A DNA stretch of 64,000 nucleotides from Calamus simplicifolius (taxonomy: Eukaryota; Streptophyta; Magnoliopsida; Arecales; Arecaceae). The translations under genes and the position numbers were made by a program. The stretch covers positions 1 to 64,000 of the forward strand of contig UESW01004568.1 of assembly GCA_900491605.1 (NCBI GenBank), read 5' to 3'. The notes beneath the pieces were generated by a model. That model was not told where the DNA came from. It searched no databases and saw only the letters and a program-made list of their open reading frames with translations. Shown here one piece after another: positions 12,721-24,704 of the stretch; position 1 is the first letter of the stretch, and each line of letters opens with the position of its first letter.

Positions 12721-13141
12721 TGTTGGGCCTGGTGTGGTGCTATCAAGGCCCAGGTGGGCTAACTTGTATTGGGCTGGGTTTGAGTCCAAGGGTTGAGATT
12801 AAATCAAGTCACGGGTGTACACGGGCTTGGGGATTAGTTTAATCTCATTGGTTTAGTCCATGGGAGTTTTTTGTTGAGTCTGGGCCTGGCCCACTTCGTG
12901 GATGTATTTAAACTCTAGTCTCTAGGGTTTGGATGGAATAGAGAACAGATTCTTTTCTCCCAAAAATTCCCTTCTCTCATCAGGGCGGCAGCCCTTTCTT
13001 TCTCCTCCCCATCTTCCTCCTTTTTCAAGAAGTAAATTCCTTTTCTTTGTTGAACGGGAATCCCATTGCTATTCAGGTTATCCCTTGAAATTTACCTTCA
13101 TTCCTTATTATTCTTTTCTTGTCAAGGTCTAAACCCTAACA
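12721..13141 (+). repeat. copia 5' LTR (421 bp)
   Basis: It begins TGTTGGGCCTGGTG and ends AAACCCTAACA. A TATA-like GTATTTAAA lies at about 12904. It matches the 3' LTR closely up to about 12980 (TTCTCTCAT) and then diverges completely. Confidence 0.92.
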
Positions 13142-13143
13142 AG

Positions 13144-13155
13144 TGGTATCAGAGC
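13144..13155 (+). other. Primer-binding site (tRNA-iMet) of the copia element
   Basis: TGGTATCAGAGC sits two bases after the 5' LTR and complements the 3' end of plant initiator tRNA-Met, the usual copia primer. Confidence 0.9.
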
Positions 13156-13271
13156 CTGGTTCAAGGAGTAATCTGGAGGCCTTCAAGGAGTTGAAATAAT
13201 TTCAACAGAATCTCGTCAAGGTACTTCTCTATTTTATAAAATTTATTTTTGTGCTATTTTTGAAATTGGCC

Positions 13272-16200
13272 ATGGGGAGTAGCATAAAAATAGAGGTTGA
13301 GAAGTTTGATGGGAAGGGAAGTTTCTCCATGTGGAAAGTCCGGGTAGAGGACCTCCTTGTGCAGCAGGGTTTAGATTGGCTTTGGAGGAAAGGCCAGATG
13401 GGATGACAGACAAGCAGTGGATTTCATTGGAGAAGAAGACATGTTCAATGATCAGGGGCTGTCTGGCGGATTCAGTCCTCTATTCAGTGCTGGAGGAGAA
13501 GACCCCGAAGGGACTCTGGACGAAGTTGCACACCCTCTATATGGGAAAGAATATGTGCAACAAGTTGATGTTGAAGAAGCGCCTCTACAGCCTTCGGATG
13601 TCAGAAGGTGGAGATGTGCTGGGTCACATCCAGATATTCGACCAGATGAGCAATGAACTTCTGAATGTTGGGGTCAAGATGGAGGAAGAAGATAAAGCAC
13701 TTCTGCTTTTATGTTCAATGCCCACGTCTTATGACTCATTGGTCACAACACTGCTCTATGGGAAGGAGACATTAATTTATGAAGATATTGTCTCGGTGCT
13801 TCGGACGAATGAGCAGAGGGAGAAGATGACCAAGGAAGCTGTTCCCCAGGAGGGTCTATCAGTTGGGGAAAGGACAGGCAGAGGTAGGGCAGGGACAGAA
13901 GTAAGTCTGGAGGACGATCAAAGTCCAGGAAAGGCAAGAGAGAGCTGAAGTGCTATAAGTGTGGAGAGGTAGGACATTTTAAGAAGAATTGTCCTAAGTG
14001 GAAAAATCAGAAGGGAGAAAAAGGAGGATCTGAGTCTGTGAGTACAGTTGCAGATCAGGAGGTGGAGGATGATCTCTTGGTTGTATCAGATGATCACAGG
14101 CACAGCACAGAGATGTGGACCTTGGATTCAGCCTGTTCTCATCATTACACTCCCAACCGGTCGTGGTTCAGTACTTACACAGAGGTTGAGGAGGGGAATG
14201 TGACTCTTGGAGATAATCACCCTTGCAAGGTGGCAGGTATTGGCACAGTGAGGGTGAGGATGTTTGATGGTATGGTGCGCACTCTTACCAGTGTGAAGCA
14301 TGTTCCAGAACTCAAGAAGAATCTGGTATCACTGGGGTACTTGGAGCGGACTGGATACAGCTTCAGCAGTCGTGCCAGGAGTGGAGTTCTGAACATCTCC
14401 AATGGAGCCATGGTGGTGATGAGAGGGAGGAGGCTGGAAAATAATCTATACAAGATGGAGGGCTCTGTGATGACTGTGAAATCTGAGGTGGCAGCTGTGG
14501 AGCAAGATCCCCGGGATGTGTACAGGATGTGGCATTACCGCCTGGGCCACATGGGAGACAAGGGGATGAAAGAACTGAGCAAGAGAGGTCTGCTTCCAGA
14601 CTTGAGTAGCGGAGATATGGAGATCTGTGAGCCTTGTCAGATGGGAAAGCAGAGGAGAGTACAGTTCTCAGTCAGCACAGCTAGGAGTGCTGAACCCCTG
14701 GAGTTAGTACACACAGATGTCTGGGGACCAGCCCCAGTTTCTGCAAGGAATGGGGCCAGATACTTATGACCCTGATAGATGATTTCTCAAGGAAGCTGTG
14801 GATCTACTTTATGAAGGAGAAATCAGAGGTCTTCACCAAGTTCAAAATCTGGAAGGCTGAGGTGGAGAAGGAGCAGGGTAAAAGTGTGAAGTGTCTGAGG
14901 TCTGATAATGGCGGGGAATACACCAGCAGGGAGTTCCAGATTTTTTGTGAGGAGTGGGGCATCAGAAGGCACTTCTCGGTGATGGGAACTCCTCAACAGA
15001 ATGGGGTGGCTGAGAGGATGAACAGAACACTATTGGAAAAGGCAAGATGCTTAAGGCTGCAGGCAGGGCTTCCAAAGATGTTCTGGGTTGACGCAGTAGA
15101 TGCAGCTAGCTACTTGGTCAATCGGTCACCGCACACCAGGTTAGATGGAGACATTCCAGAGGAGATATGGTCTGGAAGGAAGACAAGCCTAAACCATCTA
15201 AGGGTGTTTGGATGCACAGCATATGTGCATGTTGGAGCTGGGGAGCGGAGTAAGTTGGATGCCAGGTCTAAGAAGATGGTGTTCCTAGGCTACCCGCGAG
15301 GAGTCAAGGGGTATCGGCTATGGGACCCCTTGGAGAAGAAGGTTGTCATCAGCAGAGATGTAACCTTTGATGAGAGCTCAATCCTCCAGAACAGAAGTGG
15401 CATGGATGCACAGCAGGGACTACAGGAGGTAGAACACGGTAACACTAGTCAGACAACCTCCTATACAGTTGTGCCATTTGCTAGTGGACCAGGAGGATTT
15501 GAGATTCAGGTGGAGAGGACTGACAGAGGGGGTAGAAGCCAGGGAGTTCAGCAGGATGCAGCTGGACAGGGGACTGATACTGGGATCGCACAGCAAAGGC
15601 CCAGGAGGAACGTGCGACCACCAGTTCGATACGGCTTTGAGGATTCGTTGTCATATGCCCTGGTGACAGCGAATGGAGACCCTTTCACCTATGAGGAGGC
15701 TATGGAAAGTCAGGATAGAGATAGGTGGATCCATGCTATGGCAGAGGAAATGCAGTCTCTTCACAGCAATAATACGTGGCAGGTGGTCCAGCTGCCACAA
15801 GGAAAGAAACCCATTGGTTGTAAATGGGTTTATCAGCGCAAGGAAGGAGCTTCAGAACAAGAGGGTATCAGGTATAAGGCAAGACTAGTGGCCAAAGGAT
15901 ACTCTCAGAAAGAAGGCATCGATTATGGTGAGATATTTTCTCCAGTTGTCAGGCACACTTCCATCAGACTATTATTGAGTATTGTAGCAGCTCAGGACTT
16001 GGAGCTGGAGCAGATGGATGTGAAGACAGCATTCCTCCATGGTCATTTGGAGGAGAGCATCTACATGGAGCAGCCACCAGGGTTTAGAGAACCAAGATCA
16101 GATGGGAAAGTCTGTTTGCTGAAGAAATCTCTGTATGGGCTGAAGCAGTCGCCGAGGCAGTGGTACAAGAGATTTGACACTTATGTTAGGAGCATTGGAC

Positions 16201-17294
16201 TTTCCAGGTGTGAGTATGATTCTTGTGTGTATGTTAAATCTCTGGATGATGGGTCTAGGATGTACTTACTCTTGTATGTAGATGACATGCTGATAGCATG
16301 CAAGAGTGAGAAGGCTGTACAGGAACTGAAGATAGCTTTGTCTCGGGAGTTTGAGATGAAGGATCTGGGGCCAGCCAGGAAGATCCTAGGGATGGAAATC
16401 ATCAGAGATAGATCCAAAGGTGTGCTGCATCTGAGTCAGGGTGGCTACATTAAAAAGATTCTGGAGCGATATGGGATGAAGGATGCCAAACCGACAGCAC
16501 TACCTTTGGCAGCACATTTTTCCTTATCGAAGACCATGTCACCACAGACTGAGGTGGAGGCTCAGGAGATGGAGAAGGTACCATATGCTTCTGGTGTTGG
16601 GAGCCTTATGTATGCCATGGTATGTTGTAGGCCAGACATAGCCCATGCAGTGAGCCAGGTGAGCAGGTTCATGGCGCAGCCTGGTAGGGAGCACTGGCGA
16701 GCACTGAAGGGAATCTTCAGGTACTTGGTAGGTACAGTTGGGGTTGGTATTTGCTATGGACAGCAAGAAGATGCTGAGAGATCCAACTTATCCAAGGAGG
16801 CTCGTGGGCAGTTATATGGGTATGTGGATGCAGACTTTGGTGGAGATGTGGACACTAGGAGATCCACAACAGGCTTTGTGTTCAGCCTGTTTGGTGGTCC
16901 AGTATCGTGGAGATCATGTCTGCAGCCCATCACAGCCTTATCTACCACGGAGGCAGAATACATAGGTATCACAGAGGCAGCAAAGGAAGCTCTTTGGCTG
17001 AAGGGCTTGATGCTGGAGATGGGACTTGATCAGAAGGTTGTCCAGGTGCATAGTGACAGCCAGAGTGCTCTGATGCTTGCGCAGAATGCAGTCTATCATG
17101 CCAGGACGAAGCACATTGACCTCAGATACCACAGGATCAGAGAGCTGGTGGAAGATGGTGAGGTGGAGCTGGTGAAGGTATACACCAAAGAAAATCCAGC
17201 AGATGCACTGACTAAGGTTCTTCCACGGGACAGTTTTCAAAAGTGTATTTCGTTGTTAAAGCTGATGGACACAGTGGACGTGCTGAGGCCTTGA
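13272..17294 (+). pseudogene. copia gag-pol polyprotein with three 1-base frameshifts
   Basis: Gag starts ATG GGG AGT at 13272 (VEKFDGKGSFSMWKV) and changes frame near 13375, resuming at ALEERPDGM. A second frame change near 13885 precedes the zinc knuckle CYKCGEVGHFKKNC. Protease follows with DSACSHH near 14130, then the integrase zinc finger (HYRLGHMG, CEPCQMGK). A third frame change is at about 14768, just before MTLIDDFSRKLW. From 14766 one long frame carries the integrase core (LRSDNGGEYTS, QNGVAERMNRT), reverse transcriptase (YKARLVAKGYSQ, MDVKTAFLHG, YVDDML) and RNase H (DADFGGD, STTEAEYIG), ending at 17294. Every frame change fits loss of a single base. The copia lineage is not assigned. 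Confidence 0.95.
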
Positions 17295-17312
17295 AAGCAC
17301 CAAGGTGGAGAT

Positions 17313-18104
17313 TGTTGGGCCTGGTGTGGTGCTATCAAGGCCCAGGTGGGCTAACTTGTATTGGGCTGGGTTTGAGTCCAAGGGTTGAGATTAAATCAAG
17401 TCACGGGTGTACACGGGCTTGGGGATTAGTTTAATCTCATTGGTTTAGTCCATGGGAGTTTTTTGTTGAGTCTGGGCCTGGCCCACTTCGTGGATGTATT
17501 TAAACCCTAGTCTCTAGGGTTTGGATGGAATAGAGAACAGATTCTTTTCTCCCAAAAATTCCTTCTCTCATTGCAGGCGGCAGCCCTCTTCTTTTCCCAA
17601 ATTCTCTCCTCCCTCTCTCTCTTCTTCTTTCCTCGGCCACACGATCTCTCAGGAAAAGTCTTCGTTGGAGGAGGAGCGTGACAGGTCAACTGGTGAGACG
17701 CTTCAAATCCCAGGAGCATTAATTCCACGGAAGAGCGTGCATTGAATTCCATTGAAGACGTATTCCTCCTAGGAATACGCAAAGACTCGTTTTTCACGGG
17801 AACACATGAAGGGGAAGGGTGCTGCTCTTGAGATCGCGAGGAGTTAATCAAGCGTTGCATTGGAATCCAGCGTCCGATCAATGTGAAGACGAAATAAGGC
17901 TTCACGTGGAGCGAAGGAAAGGAATCTCTCACGCCGGAGCTTGAGATTTTCTCAAGAAAAGGTCAAAGGGGTCAACGGGTGAAGAGAGCTCCAGCCAAGA
18001 ACGTGAAGAGCGCACGCACAGTGAAGAGGGAAGAGGGAGAGAGTTCCAACCAAGAAAATCAACAAGAAATCCTACTACTGTTCATTAGGGACTAAATCCT
18101 AACA
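17313..18104 (+). repeat. copia 3' LTR (792 bp, longer than the 5' LTR)
   Basis: It begins TGTTGGGCCTGGTG immediately after the purine tract and ends AAATCCTAACA. The first ~260 bases match the 5' LTR, differing for example at AAACCCTAG versus AAACTCTAG. After TTCTCTCAT (about 17573) it carries about 530 bases not found in the 5' LTR. Confidence 0.92.
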
Positions 18105-18835
18105 GATTCCCCAAGCCAGTCCCAACTCCCTTGAGTCGGCCCCCAGCAGCTTTGACTCTTCCAAGTCGGTCTCCAGCGGTCCTTACCAAGCCCATCTACT
18201 GCCTGATCCGCGCTGCCTGACACAGCCAAACCCACCTACCATCTGACTTGTGCAAACTGATGCAGCCAGGTCCACCTACCGCCTGACCCACGCTGTTGAT
18301 GGGACCAGGCCCACCAACTGTCAGGTCCATGCGCTCGATGGGACAAAGCCCACCGACCAACTTCTATTCATGTAATCACCATTATCCTAATAGACATTTC
18401 TTTTCATGGAACTCCATGTGACTAATCCCCAAGCGGATACCGAAGGTCTATAAAAAGGGTAAGAGATTTTAGAACAAAGGTACAAGCATCCACACAGTCA
18501 TACTTACATTTGCTTACACACTTTGCCACAGAGGAAGATACTCCGAACCTCAGAGCTTCTTCTCTTCGAGGGGAGCCTCTTTTGAGCTCCCCCTCTGCTG
18601 TGATCTCGGTTGCTAACTTGACCGTCGGAGGGTCCCCACCGGAGCTTCCTCCGGTTCCGGGACTTCTTGCAGGCCACTCGCTCCAGAGAGGATTGCACCA
18701 GCAGATGGAGTTTCTTCCCGACGTCCAGTTCCAGTGATCGAGCGTCAACAGATTGGCAGGCCAGGTAGGGGGGCAGGCGAAAAGACGAGCTCTATAACAC
18801 TTGTTTGCGAGTTCTCCTCTCCCTCTTCATCAACA

Positions 18836-19593
18836 ATGGTGGTGACGCGTGCTCAAGATGCCTCTGCCAGTTGTCCTGGGGAACACCTTCAACCAGCGGA
18901 ACAACAAGAGGCCAACCTCCCTGTTGCTAATCCTTCGGCTACTCTCGCGCCACCAGTCGCGGCCGCTCAAGCTGAGCAGCTGGCCGCACTCACCCAACAA
19001 GTCCAAACTCTTACGGCGATGATCCACGGACTCCAGGAGCAGCAGTCTGTGGCCACCCAACATTAACATTTTCCACATGCACCATCACTTGCTGCTCTGG
19101 CTAGTCAGTAGTCTGTGTGGGGAAGATTTCCCAGTCGGGAGGCTGGCCACCATCGTGCCTCTCTCAGAAGGCACCGTCGGGAGCCCTTTAAGAGGTCACG
19201 CTCCCCTGCTCACAACCCGAGCGAGTCTTCCCCAGAGCCCCAATGCCAGGAAGAGCCAAAGCGAAAGCACCACCCCCCACGCTCCTCCCTTCTTCTTCTT
19301 CTTCATCTTCTAGGCCACCAAAGAAGATACCAACCATTAACCACCAGGCAAAGTAATGCCTGGACGAGTACCACTGGCGGCTGAAGGAACTCACCAAAAA
19401 AGTCAACAACTAGCCAGACGCAGAAGAGTACGACACTCGACCTCCTTACACTCGCCAAATTTTGGACGAACCCGTCCCCTCCAGATTCTAACTCCCCCAG
19501 CTAGATCCGTACGAGGGTACGATGGATCCCCTCGATCATCTCGAGAGCTACAAGGCTCTCATGCAAGTCTAAGGGGCTACTAACGCCCTCCTA
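18836..19593 (+). pseudogene. Tat element gag remnant
   Basis: It starts ATG at 18836 (MVVTRAQDASASCPG), followed by an Ala/Gln-rich segment (QAEQLAALTQQVQTL) and a stop at 19064. The gag core recurs at 19501-19593 as LDPYEGTMDPLDHLESYKAL, then a TAA replaces a Gln codon. The sequence between is out of frame and rearranged. At about 19594 the gypsy sequence stops abruptly and copia RNase H begins. Confidence 0.8.
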
Positions 19594-19917
19594 AGTTCGA
19601 AGCAAAGCACTGTTGCTGATTCTACAACTGAAGCTGAATACATAGCAGCATCTGATGCAGCAAAGGAAGCAGTTTGGATCAAGAAGTTCATTACTGACCT
19701 TGGAGTGGTTCCTAGCATCACAAATCCTGTTGATGTTCATTGTGACAATAATGGTGCTATCGCACAAGCAAAGGAACCCAGGTCACATCAGCGATCCAAA
19801 CACATTCTTAGGCGTTATCATCTCATTCGAGAAATCATTGAGAGAGTTGACGTACAAATATGCAGAGTTCCAACAGATGACAATGTTGCTGATCCATTGA
19901 CTAAGCCTTTACCATAA
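19594..19917 (+). pseudogene. copia RNase H C-terminal fragment
   Basis: The open frame starts SKQSTVADSTTEAEYIAASD and includes VHCDNNGAIAQAKEP, SKHILRRYHLIRE and the usual C-terminus VADPLTKPLP with a TAA stop. Upstream pol is missing. It differs clearly from the RNase H of the copia at 12721-18104, so it belongs to another family. Confidence 0.9.
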
Positions 19918-19991
19918 GCAAAGCATGATCGTCTTGCTAGGTTCATAGGTATTAGATACATTGATGAGTGGGCCTAGTGCAAGTGAGAGAT

Positions 19992-21631
19992 TGTTAGTAA
20001 TAGTGCCCTAGGCCTATTGTATGGACATGATATTTTTAATATTTATGAGCATTTACTATTATCATAATTTGCATGTTTATTATATAATAATATCCTTGAA
20101 TAATATTATGAATTATTCTAATGTCCCTAATCGGTTATTGTTGTGGGAATAACAATAAATTAAGATTAGTATAAAATTTGACTAATATTCATGGGATGAA
20201 TATGTGTATGAGATACAAATCAAATTTATATGTATTTGTTGAGAACAAATATTGGACAAGACTCGCCTTGAGATTAATACATGGATCAAAGTCATAAGTT
20301 AATCTCTAGTAGCTATGTCATTAAATCCTTAGACCTGAGATTGCTATAGTTCTCAATATGAGGAATATTATGTTTTGACATAATCAAACGTTGTCTTTAA
20401 CCGGATGATTATAAAGATTATGATTGAACATAATAAGAATCATGTAGTGAGATATGAGTGATTAAGATGGAATTTGTCCCTCTTATTATAAGAGAGATAT
20501 CTCTGGGCCCCTCGATGATGAGATTGAGAAATGCATGGCCATGCTCAAATGAATTGATGGAGATCAATATCATTTGTCTAGTCAGTCTAATTGGGTTTCG
20601 AGAAATTAAAGATAGAGTGATATAAGGTTGACTTTATCCATGCCTTATATTCTATCAAGATATCATGTGACAAAAGGATTATGTCAATAGCTACTTTAAG
20701 GTTGTCTCGAAACATAAGCTTTTCATTTAACTTGGGTAGTCATAATGTCTTGCTAGAGGCCGTTTATGACTTGTAGGATCAAAATGTGATTTAGGCCTAC
20801 TGCCAACGTTAATTGAACCTATAGGGTCACACACTAAGAACGGACAATAATGGTTACAGTTTGTTACTCTCTATGTAATTTAAAATTATGAGGTTATTTT
20901 AAATTACAAATAATAATTAGTTGTCATTTAGATTCGAGTTTAATTTTAAGAAAATTTAAATTTGTAATTTAAATTATGATAAGTAATTAATTTGTTATAT
21001 TTTCTTATTGGATAAGGAAATAATCCATAAATGTTTTTTGTTAAAAATTTAAATCGTTATTTTGTAAAGACAAGGATTTAAATTGTTATTATTTAAAAGG
21101 AGTTTTAAATAAACATTAATTAAAATCCTAGTGAACCAAAACCCCTTTCAGACTTGTATATATATAATATGTACGTTTAAAGTCTATGGGGCATTTGAAA
21201 GGTCACATCGATTGGGCATTTGAAAGGTTATATCGATTGGGCATTTAAAAGGTCATGTCGATTGGGGCTTTTGAAGCGTCGTGTCTTCTACCTTAAAAAT
21301 GGATAAATAGAGAGTTGGAAATATGGTTCGTTTTTGTGAAAAATGGATTTGTTGAACTAGCATTCAAAACTATTTTGGTGTTCGTTCGTGTATGGATACT
21401 TGTAGAGGGTGGTCGTCTTTTGAAAAGGCAGCACCTTTGAAGATCCGAGCAAACCTAACACAAGAACAGACGGATTACATACTGATCGACAAAAGGTAAT
21501 AATTTTGTTTATCCTTCTTTCGGTTTTATGAACGCATGTCATTCTTGATGGGGGTTATAGAATAAATTTATTTTGTTTCCACTGCCATTTTATTCCAATT
21601 AGATTGGGATTTTCTATTTCGTAACCCAACA
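19992..21631 (+). repeat. copia LTR (~1.64 kb) of the second element
   Basis: It begins TGTTAGTAATAGTGCCC directly after a purine tract and ends TAACCCAACA. It includes a three-copy 25-26 bp tandem repeat at about 21188-21267 (GGGCATTTGAAAGGTCA..CGATT). Only one LTR remains. Confidence 0.8.
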
Positions 21632-21634
21632 CAT

Positions 21635-22780
21635 CTGTATAGGAGGTCATTCTCCTATCCCCTTCTCAAATGGGTTGGACCTACAGACGCCGACTACATC
21701 CTCAGAGAAATCCATGAAGGCAACTGTTGAGATCACCTGGGGGGCAGGTCGCTAACTTAGAAGGCCCTCCGTCAAGGCTACTTCTAGCTCACCATGAGGG
21801 AAGATGCCACCAAGTTGGTTCAGAGATGCGACAGCTGCCAGCGGCATGCACATATTCAGCGATAGCCATCCACCTCATTGAGTTCGCTCTTGGCCCCATA
21901 GCCCTTCGCCCAGTGGGGGATAGACATCCTCGGATCGTTTCCCCTGGCTTCAGGACAGTGAAGGTTCTTACTCATCACCATAGACTACTTCACCAAGTGG
22001 GTTGAAGTCGAGGCGCTGGCCAAGATCACCGAGGGCAAAGTCAAAGCTTTCTTCTAGAAATCTATCATATGCCGTTTCGGCTTGCTCCACACCATCATCA
22101 CCGATAATGGTCGGCAGTTCGACAATGCCACATTCAAGACTTTCTGCGCCGAGTTAAACTTCTGCCACCGATTTACCTCCATCGGCCACCCGTAGACCAA
22201 TGAGAAGACCAAGGTTATGAATCGCACCATCCTCAGTGGACTCAGAACCCGGCTGGATGGATCCAAGGGTAGATGGGTGGAAGAGCTTCCCAGCGTGTTG
22301 TGGGCATACCATACAACTCCAAGGGCTCCGATGGGCAAGACCCCTTTTAGCCTCATCTTCAGATCTGAGGCGATCATCCTTGTCGAGATTGGCTTGACAA
22401 GCCCCCAGGTAGAGTCCTATAACAAAGAAGATAACCTCACACAGCTGAGAGCCAACCTCGATTTCATCGATGAAGCGCAGGACTGAGCACGGCTCCAAAT
22501 GGCAACCTTTCGCCAGCAAGCAGCCAAGTATCACAATGCCTAGGTACGTGCCAAGATGTTCCGTCCTGGAGATCTAGTCCTCAAGAAGGCCAAGGTATCC
22601 AAGCCAACGGAGGGGGGCAAGTTAGCTCCAAATTGGAAAGGTCCTTACTGTGTCATCGAGGTACTTCACCGGGGAGCATACCGGATTGAAGAGCTCAGCG
22701 GACGACCATCCCGCATACTTGGAACGCGGACAACCTTTGCCAATACTATTTATAATGTATCCTCCCATGATTCTCAATAA
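21635..22780 (+). pseudogene. Ty3/gypsy (Tat-type) integrase, broken
   Basis: It reads LYRRSFSYPLLKW, a zinc-binding region (EIHEG, DHLGGRSL, CDSCQRHAHIQ), core motifs WGIDILGSFP, DYFTKWVEVEAL, ITDNGRQFDN and NRTILSGLRTRLDG, and a C-terminal part with FRPGDLVLKKAK and GPYCVIEVLHRGAYR. At least seven stop codons interrupt it, most of them CAG or TGG turned into TAG or TGA. The normal stop is at about 22778. Confidence 0.9.
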
Positions 22781-22833
22781 AGAATTCCTCCAACATTACA
22801 TCTGGCTCACCTCCAAACCTGAGGACTTATCGT

Positions 22834-24253
22834 CTAAAGGAGCTTATCGGTATTGCGGCTAACGAGACACCACTCGGTCCGGCTAGGAAACGCCCCCAAG
22901 TCGGTTCAAATCCCTAACAGCTTCGTACCTAATCGAGTCATCCCTCGGGCCGGCACACAAACCCCAGAGGCGGTTCTAAAGGAGCTCATCGGCATCACGG
23001 CTAATAGGACACTACTTGGTCTAGCTAAGAGACGCCCTCGAGTCGGTTCAAATCCCTAGCAGCTCCGTACCCGATCGAGTCACCCCTCAGGCCGACACAC
23101 AAACCCCCAAAATGGTTCTAAAGTAGCTCGTTGGCATCGCGGCTAACGAAACACTATTTGGTCCGGCTAGGAGATGCTCCCGAGTTGGTTCAAGTCCCTA
23201 ACAGCTTCGTACCCGATCGAGTCACCCCTTGAGTCAGCACAAAAACCCCCAAGACGGTTCTAAAGGAGCTCGTCGACATTGCGGCTAATGGGATACCACT
23301 CGGTCCGGCTAGGAGATGCCCTTGAGTCGGTTCAAGTCCCTAGCAGCTCCATACCTGATCGAGTCATCCCTCGGGCCAGCACACAAATCCCCGAGATGGT
23401 TCTAAAGGAGCTTATCGGCATTGCAGCTAACGGGACACCACTCGGTCTGGCTAGGAGACGCCCCTAAGTCGGTTCAAGTCCCTAACAGCTCTGTACCTGA
23501 TCGAGTTGCCTCTCAGATCGGCACACAAATCCCTGAGGCAGTTCTAAAGGAGCTCATCGGCATCGTAGCTAATGGGACACCACTCGGTCTGACTAGGACA
23601 TGCCCCCGAGTCGGTTCAAGTCCTTAATAGCTCCGTACCTGATTGAATTGCCCCTCGGGTTGGCATACAAACCTCCAAGGCGGTTCTAAAGGAGTTCGTC
23701 GGCATCGTGGCTAACGGGACACCACTCGGTCCGGTTAGGAGATGCTCCCAAGTCGGTTCAAGTCCCTAACAGCTATGTACCTGATTAAGTTGCCCCTCAG
23801 GCTGGCACACAAATCCCTAAGGCAGTTCTAAAGGAGCTCGTCGTCATCGTGGCTAATGGAACACTACTCGGTCTGGCTAGGGAACGCCCCTAAGTCGGTT
23901 TAAGTCCCTAACAGCTTCGTATCCGATCGAGTCTTCCCTCGAGCTGGCACACAAATCCCCAAGGCAGTTCTAAAGGAGCTCGTCGGTATCACGGCTAACG
24001 GAGTACCACTCAGTCCAACTAGGAGATGCCCTCGAGTCGGTTCAAGTTCCTAATAGCTTCATACCCGATCGAGTTGCCCCTCGGGCCGGCATACAAACCT
24101 CTGAGGCAGTTCTAAAGGATCTCGTCGGCATCGCGGCTAACGAAACACCACTCGGTTCAGCTAGGAGACGTCTTGAGTCGGTTTGAGTCCCTAACAGCCT
24201 CGTACCCATTCGAGTCACCCCTCGAGTTGGCTGGCTAGACCCCAAGGCAGTCC
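22834..24253 (+). repeat. Ten-copy, 142-bp tandem repeat array 3' of integrase
   Basis: The anchor CTAAAGGAGCT(C/T) recurs at 22834, 22976, 23118, 23260, 23402, 23544, 23686, 23828, 23970 and 24112, then as CCTAAAAAG at about 24253. Spacing is exactly 142 bases throughout. Each unit also holds GGTTCAAGTCCCTAACAGCT and CGATCGAGTC. The period is not a multiple of three, so the short open frames in it are not meaningful. Copies differ by scattered substitutions but hardly any indels. Confidence 0.95.
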
Positions 24254-24704
24254 TAAAAAGATTCCTAAAAGCGTTTAAATCTCCCACGACCTAGGCTGAT
24301 GCCCTGCATCTGCCCCATCAAATAGCTGAAGGACGAGCGACTCAGTCGGCGGCATGAACGAGTCCGTGTGGGCCTTAGTCGAACTACGAGGAAGGCTATG
24401 ACTTTTCATTACAGAGATGTGAATTGGAGCCTTTGATGTTAGGGGCATGGATCAAACTAGAATTATTTCAAGCAAGGGTCAAGCCCTGGAAAGTCACAAG
24501 ACAGATATGTGGTTTCCAAGACTATTCACTACCGAGCCTAAGTCTTTGGAACTATCGTGACACGGTAGACAATCCGAGCAATTACAGAAAGCGAAGAGAG
24601 ACTCTTTGAGCAAAATCCTTTTTCTTTTTTAATATTCTTAGCAGTTACAAAAATCTGACTCATAGTCGGTTACAAAAGAAAAGAAAAGTACAAAAAAATC
24701 TAAT

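Larger units (their letters stand above)
12721..18104 (+). mobile_element. Ty1/copia retrotransposon inserted in the Tat 5' LTR
   Basis: The element is TG...CA bounded (TGTTGGGCC to CCTAACA), with a perfect target duplication GATTC at 12716-12720 and 18105-18109. It has a primer-binding site complementary to initiator tRNA-Met (TGGTATCAGAGC at 13144-13155) and a purine tract AAGGTGGAGAT at 17302-17312. Gag-protease-integrase-RT-RNase H order is complete, so it is full length, but three single-base losses break the polyprotein. The LTRs are oddly unequal (421 and 792 bases). The shared first ~250 bases differ by only one or two changes, which implies a young insertion. Confidence 0.95.
12307..18750 (+). 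repeat. Tat element 5' LTR, split by a copia insertion
   Basis: The LTR consists of 12307-12720 and 18110-18750, about 1,055 bases once the insert and duplicated GATTC are removed. This equals the 3' LTR (1,055 bases). U3 contains a GC-rich array of CCGACTC(C/T)TCCAAGTCGG units. A TATA-like TATAAAAAGGG lies at about 18450 and the LTR ends CGTCAACA at 18750. Confidence 0.88.
19594..21631 (+). mobile_element. 3' fragment of a second Ty1/copia element
   Basis: It contains the end of RNase H (19594-19917), a purine tract (about 19980-19991) and one complete LTR at 19992-21631. Its 5' half is gone together with the gypsy protease-RT region, so a deletion spans the left junction. The right junction (after CCCAACA at 21631) enters gypsy sequence just before integrase, where the copia must have inserted first. 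Confidence 0.88.

Noticed and set aside
12267..12789. Long Gly/Glu/Leu-rich open frames in the Tat LTR
   Set aside because: They arise from the ~30-bp minisatellite and recur at 27782-28340. They are not under a gene-like context.
22834..24253. Possible CRISPR array (regular repeats)
   Set aside because: The repeats are contiguous 142-bp units without unique spacers, in a plant retrotransposon.
22853..24287. Several ~65-80 residue open frames resembling each other
   Set aside because: They come from the 142-bp repeat. 142 is not divisible by three, so no protein repeat can run through the array.
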